A DNA stretch of 64,000 nucleotides. Origin: Anthonomus grandis grandis. Its lineage: Eukaryota > Arthropoda > Insecta > Coleoptera > Curculionidae. The notes beneath the pieces are model-generated. The model was not told the DNA's origin. It did no database searches and saw only the letters and a program-made list of their open reading frames with translations. The position numbers and the translations under genes are program-made. Positions 35,035-50,000 of the stretch are shown here, piece by piece (position 1 is the stretch's first letter; each line of letters starts with the position of its first letter). The DNA lies in contig NC_065567.1 of NCBI RefSeq assembly GCF_022605725.1, positions 24,593,127-24,657,126 on the forward strand, read 5' to 3'.

Positions 35035-38000
35035 CTGCAAAATAAATAAAAAATTACATAAAAAATAGTTTTATTGGGTGAATAACGTACTGTTGGTAAT
35101 AGGAGAGTCGTCATCGTTAAGAATGTCAGGTTCATCGATAGGTCCGTCAGGATCGATCTCACTAGAAGGACTATGAGGTGGCTCCTCACTAATCTCCGTG
35201 ACCAAACTAGGAGGTTCCATTTTTGCCCTCTTTGCTTCCGCCGCCGGAATGGTCTGTAATAAAAATCAACCGTGAGTGTGAGAATTCAACATTCGAACAA
35301 TATCCTGCGCCTCGTTTACTTTTACCTTAAAAGCCAATTTTCGCTTTTTATCATCTCTCGTTTCCTCCGGCGCGGACTTGTTCTCGACTTTCAGGTGATC
35401 TAAAACGAATTAATTATCGACGTATTAACTTCCCATGAATAAGATCGACAACTCACATTTTTGAACTAATTCGTCGTCGTCGAGGAGAAGAGAAACCACT
35501 TCTTTCGGCTTCAGTGTATCGGGCTTGAAATTTCCTCCGCTTATTACCAGTTTTTGTATCTGAAAATTTTGCATAACATTGAATGGGAAAATGATGGTTT
35601 ATTAGCGTTACGTAATTAGGGGACATATTAGGAGCTTTGACACGGTTTATTTTATGGCATTCATTAACTCAATAAGTAAGGAGATGAATACATTTTCGCT
35701 ACAAATGTATTTATTTTTTTTTTAATCAGAATAATGAATACCTCGCTTTTTTCTCTTGCCCTTTGCAGTATTCGTTCCTCTATTGATCCTTTGCATATTA
35801 ACCTATAAACTGTGACCTGTTTCGTTTGACCCAGTCTATGAGCCCTGTCCATGGCCTGTTGGTCTACTGTGGGATTCCAATCACTGTCGTAGAAAATTAC
35901 CTTAAAAAAATAAATTATTTATGCATTATTTAAAGAATCGGGCCACTCAACAGACAGGCGCAGCTCTCCAATCGCTAAGACCTACCCAAAGGATTATCAA
36001 GCGTCCTACCTAAAGTTACAAAGGTTTAATTTTTTCCTTATATAAAATTTAATGTAATTTTCAGACTAAGATAGGAATATATAAGTGAGAGTTGAACTTT
36101 TCCCCCTATTTCCTATATCATGGTTTCATTTTATTATTAGTAACTGGATCGTCTGGAAATAGTGTTTTTCGGTCAAAATTGATCTAATTACACCAGAAAA
36201 ATATCACTTTATTCCCATTAAAATCCATCACATGTTAAATTATTAAATTAATGCAAAATTTTTGAATTGAGTTACTTGACCTCAAATATGACTGAATCAC
36301 CAAAATCAGATTTATTGTTGAAAAAAAATCAAGGCAATAAAAGATCAAAGAACCAAATTAAAATAAATAAACATATTAACTGGTCGTAACACGTGTTATT
36401 AAACCGAAGATAAAAATTAAAATTTCAAATGTTTTCATGTCGTCCACTGAGAGTTTAAAAATGTTAATTTTATCGCTAGATTAATTGTCAACGATAAGAG
36501 CATGGACGATTATTTGGCTATTGGCAAAATAAAATTTCACACGGTCACCTCACGTACTGCCGTATTAAAATTCAATATATTCTCAGAATATTATCGCTTT
36601 AACATATTCAGAAGCTCATACTCGCCCACTTAACATTGCCGGCACGTTGTCATGCCATAACTTAGTAACATAGTTAGCTAGAAAAACATTACCTTTTAAT
36701 TATTTTAAGTTCGTTTATTGCCCCCGTTGTGCTACTTCTACTGTTATTAAAGTGCAAAGAAAATCCCCGAACGATTTCAAAAAGAAAATTCTCATTCGGT
36801 GCCATATATTTTTCCCCAATAAAAGACCGTTAAGTAAACCTATCAGGAACAGATAAAGGAGACATTCGGGGAAGTTTGCGAAAGGGTTTCTTTTATTTTT
36901 CAGGCTACGCTATCGGGAAATTCATTGCTATGGCGATTTTATTCCGGATTATTGAACTGGAAGGAACAACTCGGCTATAAAGAAAATCGTTTTAAAGGAA
37001 ATGCATGTTCTTCGTTTCTTTTACGCCCTTGAAAAAAATTATGGCTCGAATAAACATATTTCCAATGGTCTCATCATATTCGCATCCTTCTGAATGCATA
37101 AAAAGAATTTCTTAAAATAAGGAACAATGTTCTTTTGTTTATTTGGTTTTAATTTAATGAAGTGGGAATTGAATTCTCACTTATATATCCTTATCTCAGT
37201 CTGAAAATTAGAAGAGGATGGAAATAAAATTATATTTTTTAAGTATAATCTGACCAACTAACCTAGAAAAACACTATTTCCAAACGATCCAGACACTATT
37301 AATAAAATGAAACCATAATATAGGAAAAAGGGCGAAAAGTTGAATTCTCCCTGTGTATATCCCTATCTTAGTCTGAAAATTAGAAGAGGATGGGAATAAA
37401 GTGATATTTTTCCGGTATAATTAGAGTTCCCCAATATCATCAAGTGCTCAGAAGAAATTATTTGAATTTTCCTTTAATAAAGAGTTGACTTGCTAGAGCA
37501 CAGAGCTATTTAAATTTTTCTACGGCTTGACTCCTCCACATCGGCTTTTTCTTAATTTTAAACCAAAATTGCTGATTTTGTATTTTTTAAGATTTTAGAA
37601 CCCATTCGAAGGTCGGATGGAGAACTGAACAGTGTTTGTCAAGTGAATTTTAATCTAGCGTGCGATGACTATTTTAAGCCTACGTACAGACATATAATAT
37701 GAGTTATAAGAACGTCTATACAACCTCTTTATTTTATGACAAAATTGTCCTACTGATATGCTTTATAAAATAAAATTGTACTTCAAGGGGCGCTATACGA
37801 TAATTATAAAATAATGTCGTTCTTTTAGGGGCCTATTTTACTAGTTGTACTAAGTACTTTGTATTAAATCTTTAGAGTAATAATGATAAATACTTATTTC
37901 AAGATCAGTGTTAAATTACTTTAACAATTCCGTATTTGCATCTAAAAGAACGAATATATTTAACTTTCTTTCCAATAATAACTTTACATACTTGATAAAG

Positions 38001-41000
38001 CAAAAGTATATCTCAAAATAATTATCTGGAGATTTCCAAATATTAGTTTACTTATATCTTGTTATAAAAAAAAGGAAATATTTCATAGAAATATATTCAT
38101 ATCAAGTCACGATTATTTTAAGGGAAAGTATACACGTTTAAATTAAGGATTTTTTTAGTGCAAGAAGAGCACCTGCAAAGTCATTTTTGGGGTCAAAAAT
38201 GGAAATAGCATAAGTAATACTGCAAACAAATAATAAAAGTGATAAGGGGTCCCTGTGTTCCTGATATGAAAATTTAACATGTAATCCATATAAATAAGGA
38301 ATACACGAGATGACATAGGTCGGTCTTGCAAACTGGTGTGCCCACTTTGTTGTTCACTTAACAACCTTAATTTAATTGTTTGTTCCCAAGAATAGCAAAT
38401 AATAATTATACTTTATTGAATAAGCTTCTGCATAATAAATTGACATTATTAACTGATTTGTCAAGAAACGCAAAAAAAAGAGAATTCCTAGGCGTGTCTA
38501 CTATTATTTATTTATTTAATTAGTTTGGCATTAGAGATAATTTGCAAGCAGTGCAGAATATCGATACGACTAATTACTTATTGTTGTAAACTCAAAAAGA
38601 AAAAATCTAGAAAATCACATAAATGAAATGCATGGATATGCAAATAAGAAACGAGCGCATACAAAAACTGAATGAATTTATTGTTCAGTTAACGGTGGAT
38701 GCCGTGATGGCGGAGAGAAGAGTCCGCCGATAAATCTTCGGGACAAATGGGTGCCCAGGTACCCCGCGAGCCTGATGAGAACAATCCAAATGAAAAGCAA
38801 CGAAAAAAAAATGCGAACTGAGTGAAATAGAAGCGATCACATTATTTGCATACCGTGGTCTCTGTTTCGGGCAGTTTTTGCCTCGAATTTTGTATTCCCT
38901 GCGACGCTACCTGTTAATGGACGGTCTGTGGCCGCGGAATGCTCTGACGTCGACCGATTGCCGTGGATTCGCTGAGAACTTTTCAGCGTGATTCTCCCAG
39001 CATGTTTGTCGAAGTACGTGGACGCTGCATCCGTTATGCGACGGTCTATACAAACTGCATGAGTCTTATTATTTTTTATCACCTGTCTCTATAGACCTTT
39101 CACTGTTCGTTGGTGAAGTACTTTACCGCTTAAGCGTATTGCATCTAACTGGTTATCAATTACTTATTGTCACGAACTTAATAAATATACCTGGACTGCT
39201 AATGCATATGGCCACGATACTCAAAAATGACCACACCAAAAAATGGACTTTTACCCCCTTTTTTCACTTTAATCCTTATCTGAGCCCCAGGAATCATTGA
39301 CGATCGCTATGAAATTATGCCTATCGTTTGCAAACGGATTAATCAAGTAATGAAAGTAACTTTTTAAAATGATTCAAGACATTTGTGAGAGGTGAGATGC
39401 GGTAGAAAGTCAAAAAGTGGACTTTTACCCCTTTTTTTCACTTTAATCCTTATCTCAGACCCAGGAATCATTGACGATCGCTATGAAATTATGCCTATCG
39501 GTTGTAAACGGATTAATGAAGTGCCTGGTGTCCGTCATTTTTATAGTGGTTGTGTCCTTTTGATGTTGGTCACTCTGAACATTCTCAGTATTGTCAAGAA
39601 AAGTATATTAAATAACGGTAATGAAGTTAACGACGCTGACGTTTGACGTGTGACCTGTCAGGAACTGAAGCCATATTTTAGCGAGTAAGCGCCCACATGT
39701 ATGAAGCTTGTATGGTGAAAATCGGAATCGTTTGTCGGCCATCTTGCTTGGCAAAATTGGCAGACAGTTGTTGAAATTGACTAAAAGAACATCATTTGTC
39801 ATTGTCATACCATTTGAGTTTATTTTTCAATTGAAAGAATGCAAGCGTGGGTTGAGTTTGCTATTTGTGTTAAGGATGTAATTTTAAAATCACGACTTTT
39901 TTCTAAAAAGTTCTCTTTCAATATTGGGAGTAATGTTTTAGTTGATTTGCAAAATCTGATTTTATTTATTACTATTATATTTTGTATTGTCAATCTTTAG
40001 TCTTTAATAAAATAAATATTACAAATACATATTACAAAATGTCTGGCCTCTCATTTTCTTTGGCCCTCATTCCACAATTAAAAATTGATTAAAATTTTCC
40101 TGAAAATTTCCTTGATGTAAGAGTATGTATATTTTAAATGGTTCTGAGAAACATAGTCAAAAAAAGATTTTTTTTAATTTCCTTCAGTTCCCATTAGAAG
40201 AAAAACATGGAGAGCGATATGTAAGACTTTGAGCAATAGCATTTCTTTTGATGAGTTCTCTCCATAAATTTTAATAATGCTGATACTGCTAGTTTTCACT
40301 ACAATACATATTTATTTAAACATTTTTTTTTCACATAAATCATTTAGTAAATTGATTTATAAGGTTTTTGCACTGCCTATTTTTTTATTTTATTTCATGC
40401 TCGTATCATCCCACTTCCTGTGCGCACTGAGACGAGCCATAGGTATAGAGACTAAGGGACCTGAACACCCGGAATGGATGAGAATTAATGTTTTTCTTAC
40501 AACTTGTGTTTTTTTAAGAGTTTCTTTTTATTTTATGTAAACGGTCCTGGAATTAAATTTTTATTAATATTATAGTTCCAATAAAATATGTTGTTAGTAT
40601 TATAAGAGATCAACAATGTATATAATACTAAAAAGTTGTTTTCATTTTCAAAGAGTTTATGTTGTTTTGCAGATGGATATATTCTTTCTTTAGATAATAC
40701 TCTGCTATAGAATTTTTAATACATTTTTAAAATCTGTTTAATTTTTCTTTAGGAAACTGATACAAGTACATATTAAATAAGGATAATTCTTGAATTTGAT
40801 CTATGATTGAATCTATGTGTAAATAAAATGAGGATATTATTAACCTAATGGCCCTAATCCTATAAACTATTATTAACCTAGGAATACCTTTAGATGTATG
40901 ATAAGAAAATAGTTTAAAACATTTTTAGATTAATTCTAATTTATATAATGTCTGTTATAATAATTATTGCATATTATGTATATCATTTTAAGTAATTTTT

Positions 41001-44000
41001 TTTCAGAAAAATTAACCTAATTTCCTAAGTTTCCTTCAACATTAAACCTGGTAGAGGAAGAATGACTAACATGTACACCTATTTCAGGGTTTTCGTATAT
41101 AAAATACATAAAGATCGAATTGCTGTTTGTGAATTCCTTCACTGTAAAGTAGTTTGCACCAATACTCGACATCCATTGGAGAATGTAAGCTGTCTGAGTA
41201 AATATCTCCGTTAATATCAATTTTACTACAATTAACAAACAATTTAAACTTGTAGGGAATTTAATTTCCTGTAAGAAACTCTTAAGAGAAATGTCCATAG
41301 GAGCCATGGCGTATGACATAATGCTTTTTGCAATACACAGGAATAGTTTGGTCATAAAGAAAGTTAGGTCATCTCAATTAATGTTGATTTTACGCTAATT
41401 AACAAAGAATTCAGTCTTGTAGAGTTTTTAATTCCGTATAAGAACCTGGTATAAAAAAATGTGCATGGAAGCTTTTACATCATTTTTTTATGTCCGGTTA
41501 TGACATGGTTTATTTCGTTAATTTAACATTTTGCAAGCGCACGTTTCCTTCATCCTGAAAAACGAAAAATTCCTTATTTTAAAAAACGATTATAGTAAAA
41601 CAAAAAAATTTTATTTCATAAAGGATGAGATACACTTCAGTCAGTTTAGTATAAAAAAAAGTCATTGACTGTACAATGTCCAACTTAGGAAAACGAGGAA
41701 ACTTATGCCTCAATGTCTTTTGGATCCAATAAGCCTATCAACAAGGTTATACTGCATATAGTTCCCGAGATATGGAATTTTTAGAAACCGAAGTTGGGTT
41801 CAACAAAAAAGGTCAAGTTCGAAATGTTCAAATTCTACTCAGTTAGTAAAGGACTAATAAATAAAATTATATATTTTTTTGGGTCGATAACTAAATGCAC
41901 CGAACCACAAATCCTTCCATGCAGTTTGTCTGTGGCCATCACACCGGCGTACTTATGAATTAAATCACCTATAGCAATCGATAATTTGTTATAATGTCAA
42001 TGCCGTTTCTTACCGGTTATTTATTCATCTCAGGTTTAGATTATACAAGAAAATGTGACATTATCAAAAGAGAGACATAAATTCTTTTATTCCTGTTGTT
42101 GCAAAATACACCCATTTAACAAATAAATTTACAGGGTGAATGCTGCTGGATTCTTAGAAAGATCGCCGACTCTGTGCATTTATAGTTAAAAAAAAAACTA
42201 ATGCAGCAGTTATTTTGGCATATATGGGCATATGTTGCATGAGTAGTAAATGGAATGGCGCCAAACTATAGCCACTCAAGGTTTTTATGGGAATAACTAC
42301 TTTTTGCTTTTTAATTATGAGAAAAACCTAAGAATATGACTAAAGAAATTTTTATTATTGCGGTCTAATAACATTAATTACTGCGTAATACATCGCGCCT
42401 TTCTGATTGCGTGTGATAACGTAATACTAACGCGTTGTGTCACTTCTTTTAGGAACATCGACCTTAGTTGAATTTTATCGTCAGAGGCTAATATAGACAG
42501 GCCCTGGTGACAAAATCTTACCACATATGCCTAAGGTCAAAGTAGGCGGATTTAAAGTAAGTTATCCTAGTCTAAAATTGCTCCGATTGTAACCTACAGA
42601 AATGAAAATCGATTTTGTTTACTGTGAATATCAGAAGGCGTTTTACATTAAAATTGGCCCCCATGTTCTCCAGATTTGACTCCTCTGGATTTTTTTTTGG
42701 CGACATATTAAGGCCGTGGTATACAAGATAACCGTGAATAATAAAGAGCATCTATGGCTACGTATTTAAGAATTAACAAATAATCTTCGAACTAATTCAG
42801 CAGTTATGCAGGTAATGCTGAGAGTTAATTTTAATATTCTTAGGCTTGGAAATCTTTGAAAATGAAGAACAATTTTTATAGAATCCCTATTGTGTGTTTC
42901 GTGGTTAAATAAACCCACTAAATTTGTTTATTTAATATATTTAAATGTACCGTTGCGACATCGATCATCTAAAAACTTAATTGTCGCAAAAACGATTAAC
43001 AAAAGGGCGTTTTTTGTTTAAATTTCATGAGCAATTTTTTTTTTTTGAGAAAAAAAGACATATGGGGGAACCCTGCATAATCATTCTATAATTAAAAAAA
43101 GTATGTATATAAACGTGAAAAACGTGAATTTACTATACTTTTTATTTGCACCCAAAAATCTCTTAAGAATTTAATGAGCAGTTCACGCATTAAAATTTTT
43201 TTAAAAAATTAGCTCTTTGAGCATTAAAATCTAAATATCCTTAAAAACTGCTACACATAAATGCTCCTTTAAACCTAAAATATAAATCGAACCAATTAAA
43301 ATTCCCAACTAAGGTGAGAACCCTAAATAAGCAAAATATAGGGCAAACGGAATTGCACGTGTAAAAGTATGATAATCGGGGGCGGGTAAGAGTTGAAGGG
43401 GGCGGTATTCGGTGATAGGTGGTTGTACACGTGCGGGGCAGGAAGTGGCTGCCTGTCCGTTTCCGCACTATTCAGATCGCGTTACCCTATACTACCCCGA
43501 AAGTGCACTCAAGCACCCGGACAAGAAACTATAGGCCACTTCATGTCTTATTTGGACAACACCGTTCATTATCTAGATTTTCGGGGGTGGCACGATTTCT
43601 AACCACCTCTTATTGTGATTTAAGTGCCTTATATCGCGGTTTTTATCAAGTACCTTGACGTGTAACGTTACGGGGAGAGTTGTGTTACCTTAGATGATAG
43701 CGAATCTTTTGTACAGTTCGTAATAAAAGGTTGAGCTAATGATGGTTCTCTTGCTTTTCTTTAGGTTAAATGATTAAATCACGTTTTACTTGTATATACA
43801 GGGTAAGTGTGTAAATATGAAAAATGGAACGTAGCATTTTTCTGAAAATTTGGTAGCCTTGGTAACCCACAATGCTTCATTTTGAGTCGTTTTTAATCAT
43901 ACTTGCCTATACCTATCTCTAGCGGTTTTCAAGAAAAAAATAATTTTGATTGGGTTTGTTAAAAACCAGGGGATAATAAATTTTTTATTTCTCAGCCATT

Positions 44001-47000
44001 TAAGTTCCTAAAAAGCTCAAATTTTAAATATCAGTTTAAGAGACCATTAATTCATTAGCTTCATATAACTCAATTTAATCAGCCTTATACAGTCGAAATT
44101 AAATTAAAATTCTACATTAACTAACATGGCAAAAAGTCTATTTTTTTTTACTTTTGACTTAAGCGTTTCTAGTAGTTAGAAAAAATATACATTTTTATAT
44201 ACTTAGCACCAAAAACTTACTTCTTCTGCCCTTTATAGTAAAGGAAATAGAGAGCAAATCGAATTTAGCACAATCATTACTATTCTGACAATATACTTGT
44301 ATCTTGTATGTATATACATATGTAAAAACAGATGTTAAACGGTTAAAAAACAATTTATTTTTAGGTTTTTGTAAGGACAAAAGTAGAATCCAGGGAAGGA
44401 CTTATCACAACAGTTTAAGGTTTATTAAAAACAGGAAAAGAAATAAGAACAACTCTTCTTTGAAATATTAAGGCACACAGGTGTTTTTTGTACACCGAGG
44501 CGTTGGGTTAAAACAAGTAAATCTAGCGTTTGTTAATTTATAATATTAATTTTACTAAATGTGCCAGGCTCTACTGATCCCTGCAAATGGAATGGAATAG
44601 GAACGCCACTGTAGAGCAGAAGACACCATTCTAAATTGCAATATCGTCTTTGTGTACCGGTACAATACCGGGTACATTAATTTTATCTGTTATGCGTACC
44701 CAGCCTAGCGATCCAACATTTACTTTCAATAAACAAGGAAAATATGCAGCCACATAAACCAATAAAAATGCGCGTAACATTTTTAATTAAATGTTAAATG
44801 TTAATAATTCAATTCCTTTCAAGAGGAGCGCGGTACTTTATTGGCAATATAACTTCATTTTATTATACGGTAAGGCAACCTTTCCTTTTTGCGAGAGAAA
44901 ATGATGAGTAATTAATATACAAAATAACGATTTTAGCTAGGAAATTAATTTGTAATCAAACTTGTGCCACTTTTCTTAATAGTCAGTAGTAATTTGGTAC
45001 GTTTAAAACTTTCAATTTATGTTTCATATTTGCTAATATCACCGATGCAACTATAGGAGGCCGGCATAAAAAAAAAATGTTTTAAACAGCAGAAAATGGC
45101 ACTTTCAAGGCATTTCAGTCTGGCAGGAAATCTCACTACTAAAAAGATAATAAAGAGAGAACATCAAAAGATAAAAGGCAATATCCGGCTCAATTCTTGT
45201 CCTCCGTAAAAAAACTAATAATGCATGCGCGTATAAATCATGTTTGGTAATAATCCATATCCTTTTGGACCGGACCAACTTTTTTTATAAAACGTATTTA
45301 AGAATATTTCTGACATCTATAGGTGTATAGGTACACTATTACTATACAAGTAAAGAAGCAGAAGTATTTGCCTGGTGCCTTCACCATATTATTCATCATT
45401 AATCTGTTTATACAGGTGTAAAAGGTCTGTACAAAATCCTAGGACATATTTCTGAGGTCAAAATAAGCCGATTTAAGGCAACTTACCCTAGTCCAAAGTT
45501 GCTTCGTTTCTTAGTTATAGTGTGTTAAATTTAAAAAATAAAAATCGATTTTATTTAATTTTTTTAACATTTTGCGACATAATTAGAACATTGCATTTGC
45601 ATCTGTAGTTGCCCCAAAAATATATAATTTGCAACCTAATAGTGTAAGAGAACTAAAAAATTATTACCAATATATTAAACAGGTCAAAATATTTATTTCA
45701 AAAAACATGAATAATCTGTTAAAATTTTTGTAATTTATTGTGACATCTTGTCAGATTATTTAAGACCAAATGGGTATTTATTGGTGATTGTTAATGTAAA
45801 ACTATCCCAATGATCATTGAATATAAATTTTTGTTATTAATAATCAATATTGTTAGTAAGTTAAGGCTACAGGAATACATTATTTCACTTGTGTCATAAT
45901 TTAATATTAGGAATAATGTATAATAAACTTCTGCACATACAGGTAAACACCTAGAAACAAATTTGTGAAACTCAGATTTAGAGATAGAATTATATACATG
46001 TTTGTATTGTACATTTTCTAAATAAATAAATAAAAAAAATAAAAAAATAAATTCTTGAAACTTAATAAAACGTTCAGACCACTCGTCACCTCCTTAACAT
46101 CAATAAGAGAGAGACAGATATGACCGAGGACAGAGTTAAACATATCACAGAAAAGCAGTTTTCTATAACAGTGCAGTGTGGAGTGCCCTCTATCGGCCAC
46201 AGTAAAAAGATGCCCATTTTCGAGTTTCTCATACCAAAAAACCCCTAGGTACCAATTTCCAAAGTAGTATGTTAAAAAAAATTAGATAAAATCGATTCTT
46301 ATTTTTTTAAATTTAACACCCTATAACTAAAAAACGAAGCAACTTTGGACTAGGGTAAGTTGCCTTAAATCGGCTTATTTTGACCTCAGGAATATGTCCT
46401 AGGATTTTGTACAGACACTGTATAGTAGTAATTATTGAAATTGTGGTGAAAGAAATGTCTAAAAACTTACCGTATCTGCTGCGGTCAAATTAATACCCAA
46501 ACCGCCAGCTCTAGTAGAAAGCAAGAACACAAAAATGTCCGCCCTGGCCTGAAAATCAGCGACCATATCCCTCCTCTCAGAGATTTTTGATGAGCCGTCA
46601 AGTCTCATGTATTTGTGATGTCTGTGCCACATATATTCCTAAAAAACCCAATAATTTAGCCAATATTAAACCACTTATATTAATCCACTTACTTCTAGTA
46701 AATCAATCATCTTAGTCATCTGAGAATAAATAAGCACCCGATGCCCCTCCTCTTTTAACTTCCTCAACAGGCCATCCAGGACAAACAATTTTCCAGAATC
46801 GGTCACTAAACTTTCCTTGTCTGGTATGGCGATGTTTGACCACCCTTGCTTTGGCCTAATAATTTCCACGCAATCCCTTTGTTGTGGATACAATGTTTCA
46901 CAAGGTAACACAGGGTATTTATGGCCAGTTGCCTGAGACCAGTGGTAATTAAGGGAATTAAAGCTGTAATCGTCGATATGCCTTTGTAAATCCCAAGCTG

Positions 47001-50000
47001 CCTTTCTTGAGTAGCAGTAAAGGTTTATAGTGGGAGCAGATACCTGAAAATTAATGTCTCTTCTTATTAGTTTATTTAAACCAAAAAAAAAATACCTGGA
47101 TTGGATGGTTTATGAAAAAGTGGCTAATGAAATTGCTATTTCTTTTAGATATACAGGGTGTTTCAGAACTATGGGATCAAACTTCTAAGGGTTGTTCAGT
47201 GCAACAGTAGAATCCATCGGTGCCCAAACCGCTGAGCTAAATATTCGCGTACTTGTACAGCAAAGTGAGCCGGCGCTCCATCATGCTGAAGCCACATTTG
47301 CGGTCTAACATTTAGTGGAACATTTTCAAGGAGTTCTGGGAGAATTTCCTCCAAGAAACGCAGATAAATAGGTCCTGTTAACCTTTCCGGTAGAAGGTAT
47401 GGCCCAATTAAATAATCATCAACAATGCCTGCCCATACGTTAACAGACCAACGATTCTGATGTTTTCTTGGAAAAATTGCATAAGGGCTTTCTTCGTCCC
47501 AAACATGGCTATTCCTACTATTAAAAATACAGTCTCTTGTGAAAGAGGCTTCATCGGTCCACAAAATATATCGTAAAAAATTTGGTTGTGCAATGATGTG
47601 ATCCAGAAGCCATCGACAAAATTGATAATCGGCTGCAGTCATACCTTGAACTTTCTGGAAGTGGTAAGGATGGAGTTCGTGTAGTACCCGCCAGACAGAA
47701 GCGTTACTCGTATTCATATTCTTAGCGACGTGACGTGTGCTATTTGACGGTTCATCGGCAACTCGCTGAAGCACCTCTTCTTCAAATTCGACCGTTCTTA
47801 CGGTTCGAGCAACACCAGTATCATGCATCTTGGTCTTAAACATGCCTGTCTCAGCGAGCCGCCGATGAACCGCAATAAACTTTTTGTATCCAGGATGCTG
47901 TCGTTCGGGATAACGTTCATGATACAACCGCGATGCTGCTCGTGCATTGCAGTTTGTTGCTCCGTATGCTAAATGCATATCCGCCAATTCTTGATTCGTA
48001 AAGTTTTTCATTAGCAATAAATGTTTAAAAATTGTAAGCCATAAAATTTGTAAACATGATTGATGATGTTGATTTTAAACAATTGTTGTTATGGTATCAT
48101 GTACAAAAGGTAAAAATAAATGCAGCAGATCCTATTTAGGTAATTAATGTTTTTTATAAATTTTAACGCATCTTAGGGTCGTAGTGGCGTAGTGACGCAT
48201 TTCCGGACATCGGTTCCTATACTCAAATGGATTCTTCTGTTGCACTGAACAACCCCCAGAAGTTTGATCCCATAGTTCTGAAACACCCTGTATTATTATT
48301 ATAAGGTGGCGTTGCTTGAAAAACTATTAAATAGTTACACATAAATAAGCGACTTATTATAATATACATTGGTTTTAGTAGAGTAATCGTTTAAGGAATA
48401 AGTAATTGTGTTTAGTTTGTAATTTATGTATTCTGTAAAGAGGTAAGCTAGAATTTTAATTTTAATAATTTTGAATGATTTTAATCTGTTGACGTTTTTT
48501 GTAGAGTCCTAGCCCTGATAATGGCCTATGGCCTAATTTGCTTACGCTGAATACATTTATTATTATACTTGACTTTCTCACTATTTCTTACTTCAAACTA
48601 CTAACAGTGCATTTTTAACATACCTTAGGCATTGCACAAAACAAGTGAAAAGGAATTTCAGTCTTTTCGCAAGGTAATACTACAGAAGGTCTGTTCTTAT
48701 GTGGAAACTCAATGGTGTGCACTGGAAACGGTACAGCATCCCCTTCCACATCCACATTTTCATCTTCAGGGATTTTCTTCTTTTTAAACCGTATATTTCT
48801 ATGTTCAACAGTCTCCGGCATAGAATGGTAGATGTGATCTTGATGGGTATAGACCATCCTTCCGCCCTTTACGTTCCTTCCAAACATGAGATCTGTTAAG
48901 GAGCTACTGTTTGATATTGCTGAGTCGCTTAGCCTGAACTCTTGCTTGAATGCCAAAGTGGGTTTGCTGTGGTACTGTGGATCCCATATTTTTCTTAAAT
49001 ATCTTTGGTTTTCGCTTCTTTCAAAGTCAAAGTAGCTCTTCCACCTTGCCACAATATCGCCTAATAAAATGTCAAAAATTTCTTTTGTAGAGATGCCAAG
49101 CAGTAGCATAAAGCTAAATAAGGACAGCTGCAAGTACTGAGCCTGTGAAATATATTCGGGAGTAAACAGGAGCATTTTGTTTAGTTTTAGGAAAATTTGT
49201 TGCCTAATGTTTGTATCGTAAACCAGAAATGGTATGTTGCACACTATTGGTTGGACTCTGATAGGCGATTTCGCATCTCTTCTTTCAAACAATTCAGGAT
49301 GATTACAGACCTGAAATTCAGTAAAAAAGTAAGTATTTACCGGAATCTACGAAGGAATCATACCTTTCTAAACTGCATAACCAAATTCATCAAGTTCGAC
49401 GTGAAATTTTTATCTACATTGTGCGTATCTCCTCCTCCAACGGAATAATGAAGCAAATCCTCAATCTTAATTTTCTGCTTGAGGGCCAAATACAGTAAGT
49501 TTTGCCTTGTAGTCAAGGGACAATACACCATTATTTCAATTTTATCTGAAAGCTCGTTTTCTACATCTTTTTTAATTCTTCTTAGCATGAACGGCTTGAG
49601 GATCATATGCAGTCTTGAGAGATGCTCTAAAATAATGTATTAGAAAAATCGTATTCAAAATCCCATATAAGGCACTCACTTTCATCAATTCCAGTCTTAT
49701 TCTCGGCATGGCTTTCAATATCCTTAGAAAACCACTCGTTAAACTCGTCGTGAGAATCAAACAGTGTCGGCATAATAAAATGTAATAAGGCCCATAGTTC
49801 TGCCATACTGTTTTGTATAGGAGTTCCACTGAGTAGGAGTCTGTTCCTGCAACTAAACCCCAGCAATGTTTTCCATCTCATTGAGCTGGTGCTTTTAATT
49901 GCTTGAGCCTCATCCAGAATCATGTATTGCCACTTAATGCGATTGAAGTATTTTATATCTGTTATGACAATCTAAAAAAAGAATTTAATAAGAAGATATA

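Noticed and set aside
48699..48899. Plus-strand genes at 48.7, 49.2, 51.5 and 51.9 kb
   Set aside because: They are antisense shadows of Ino80 exons, which match INO80 over long stretches on the minus strand.
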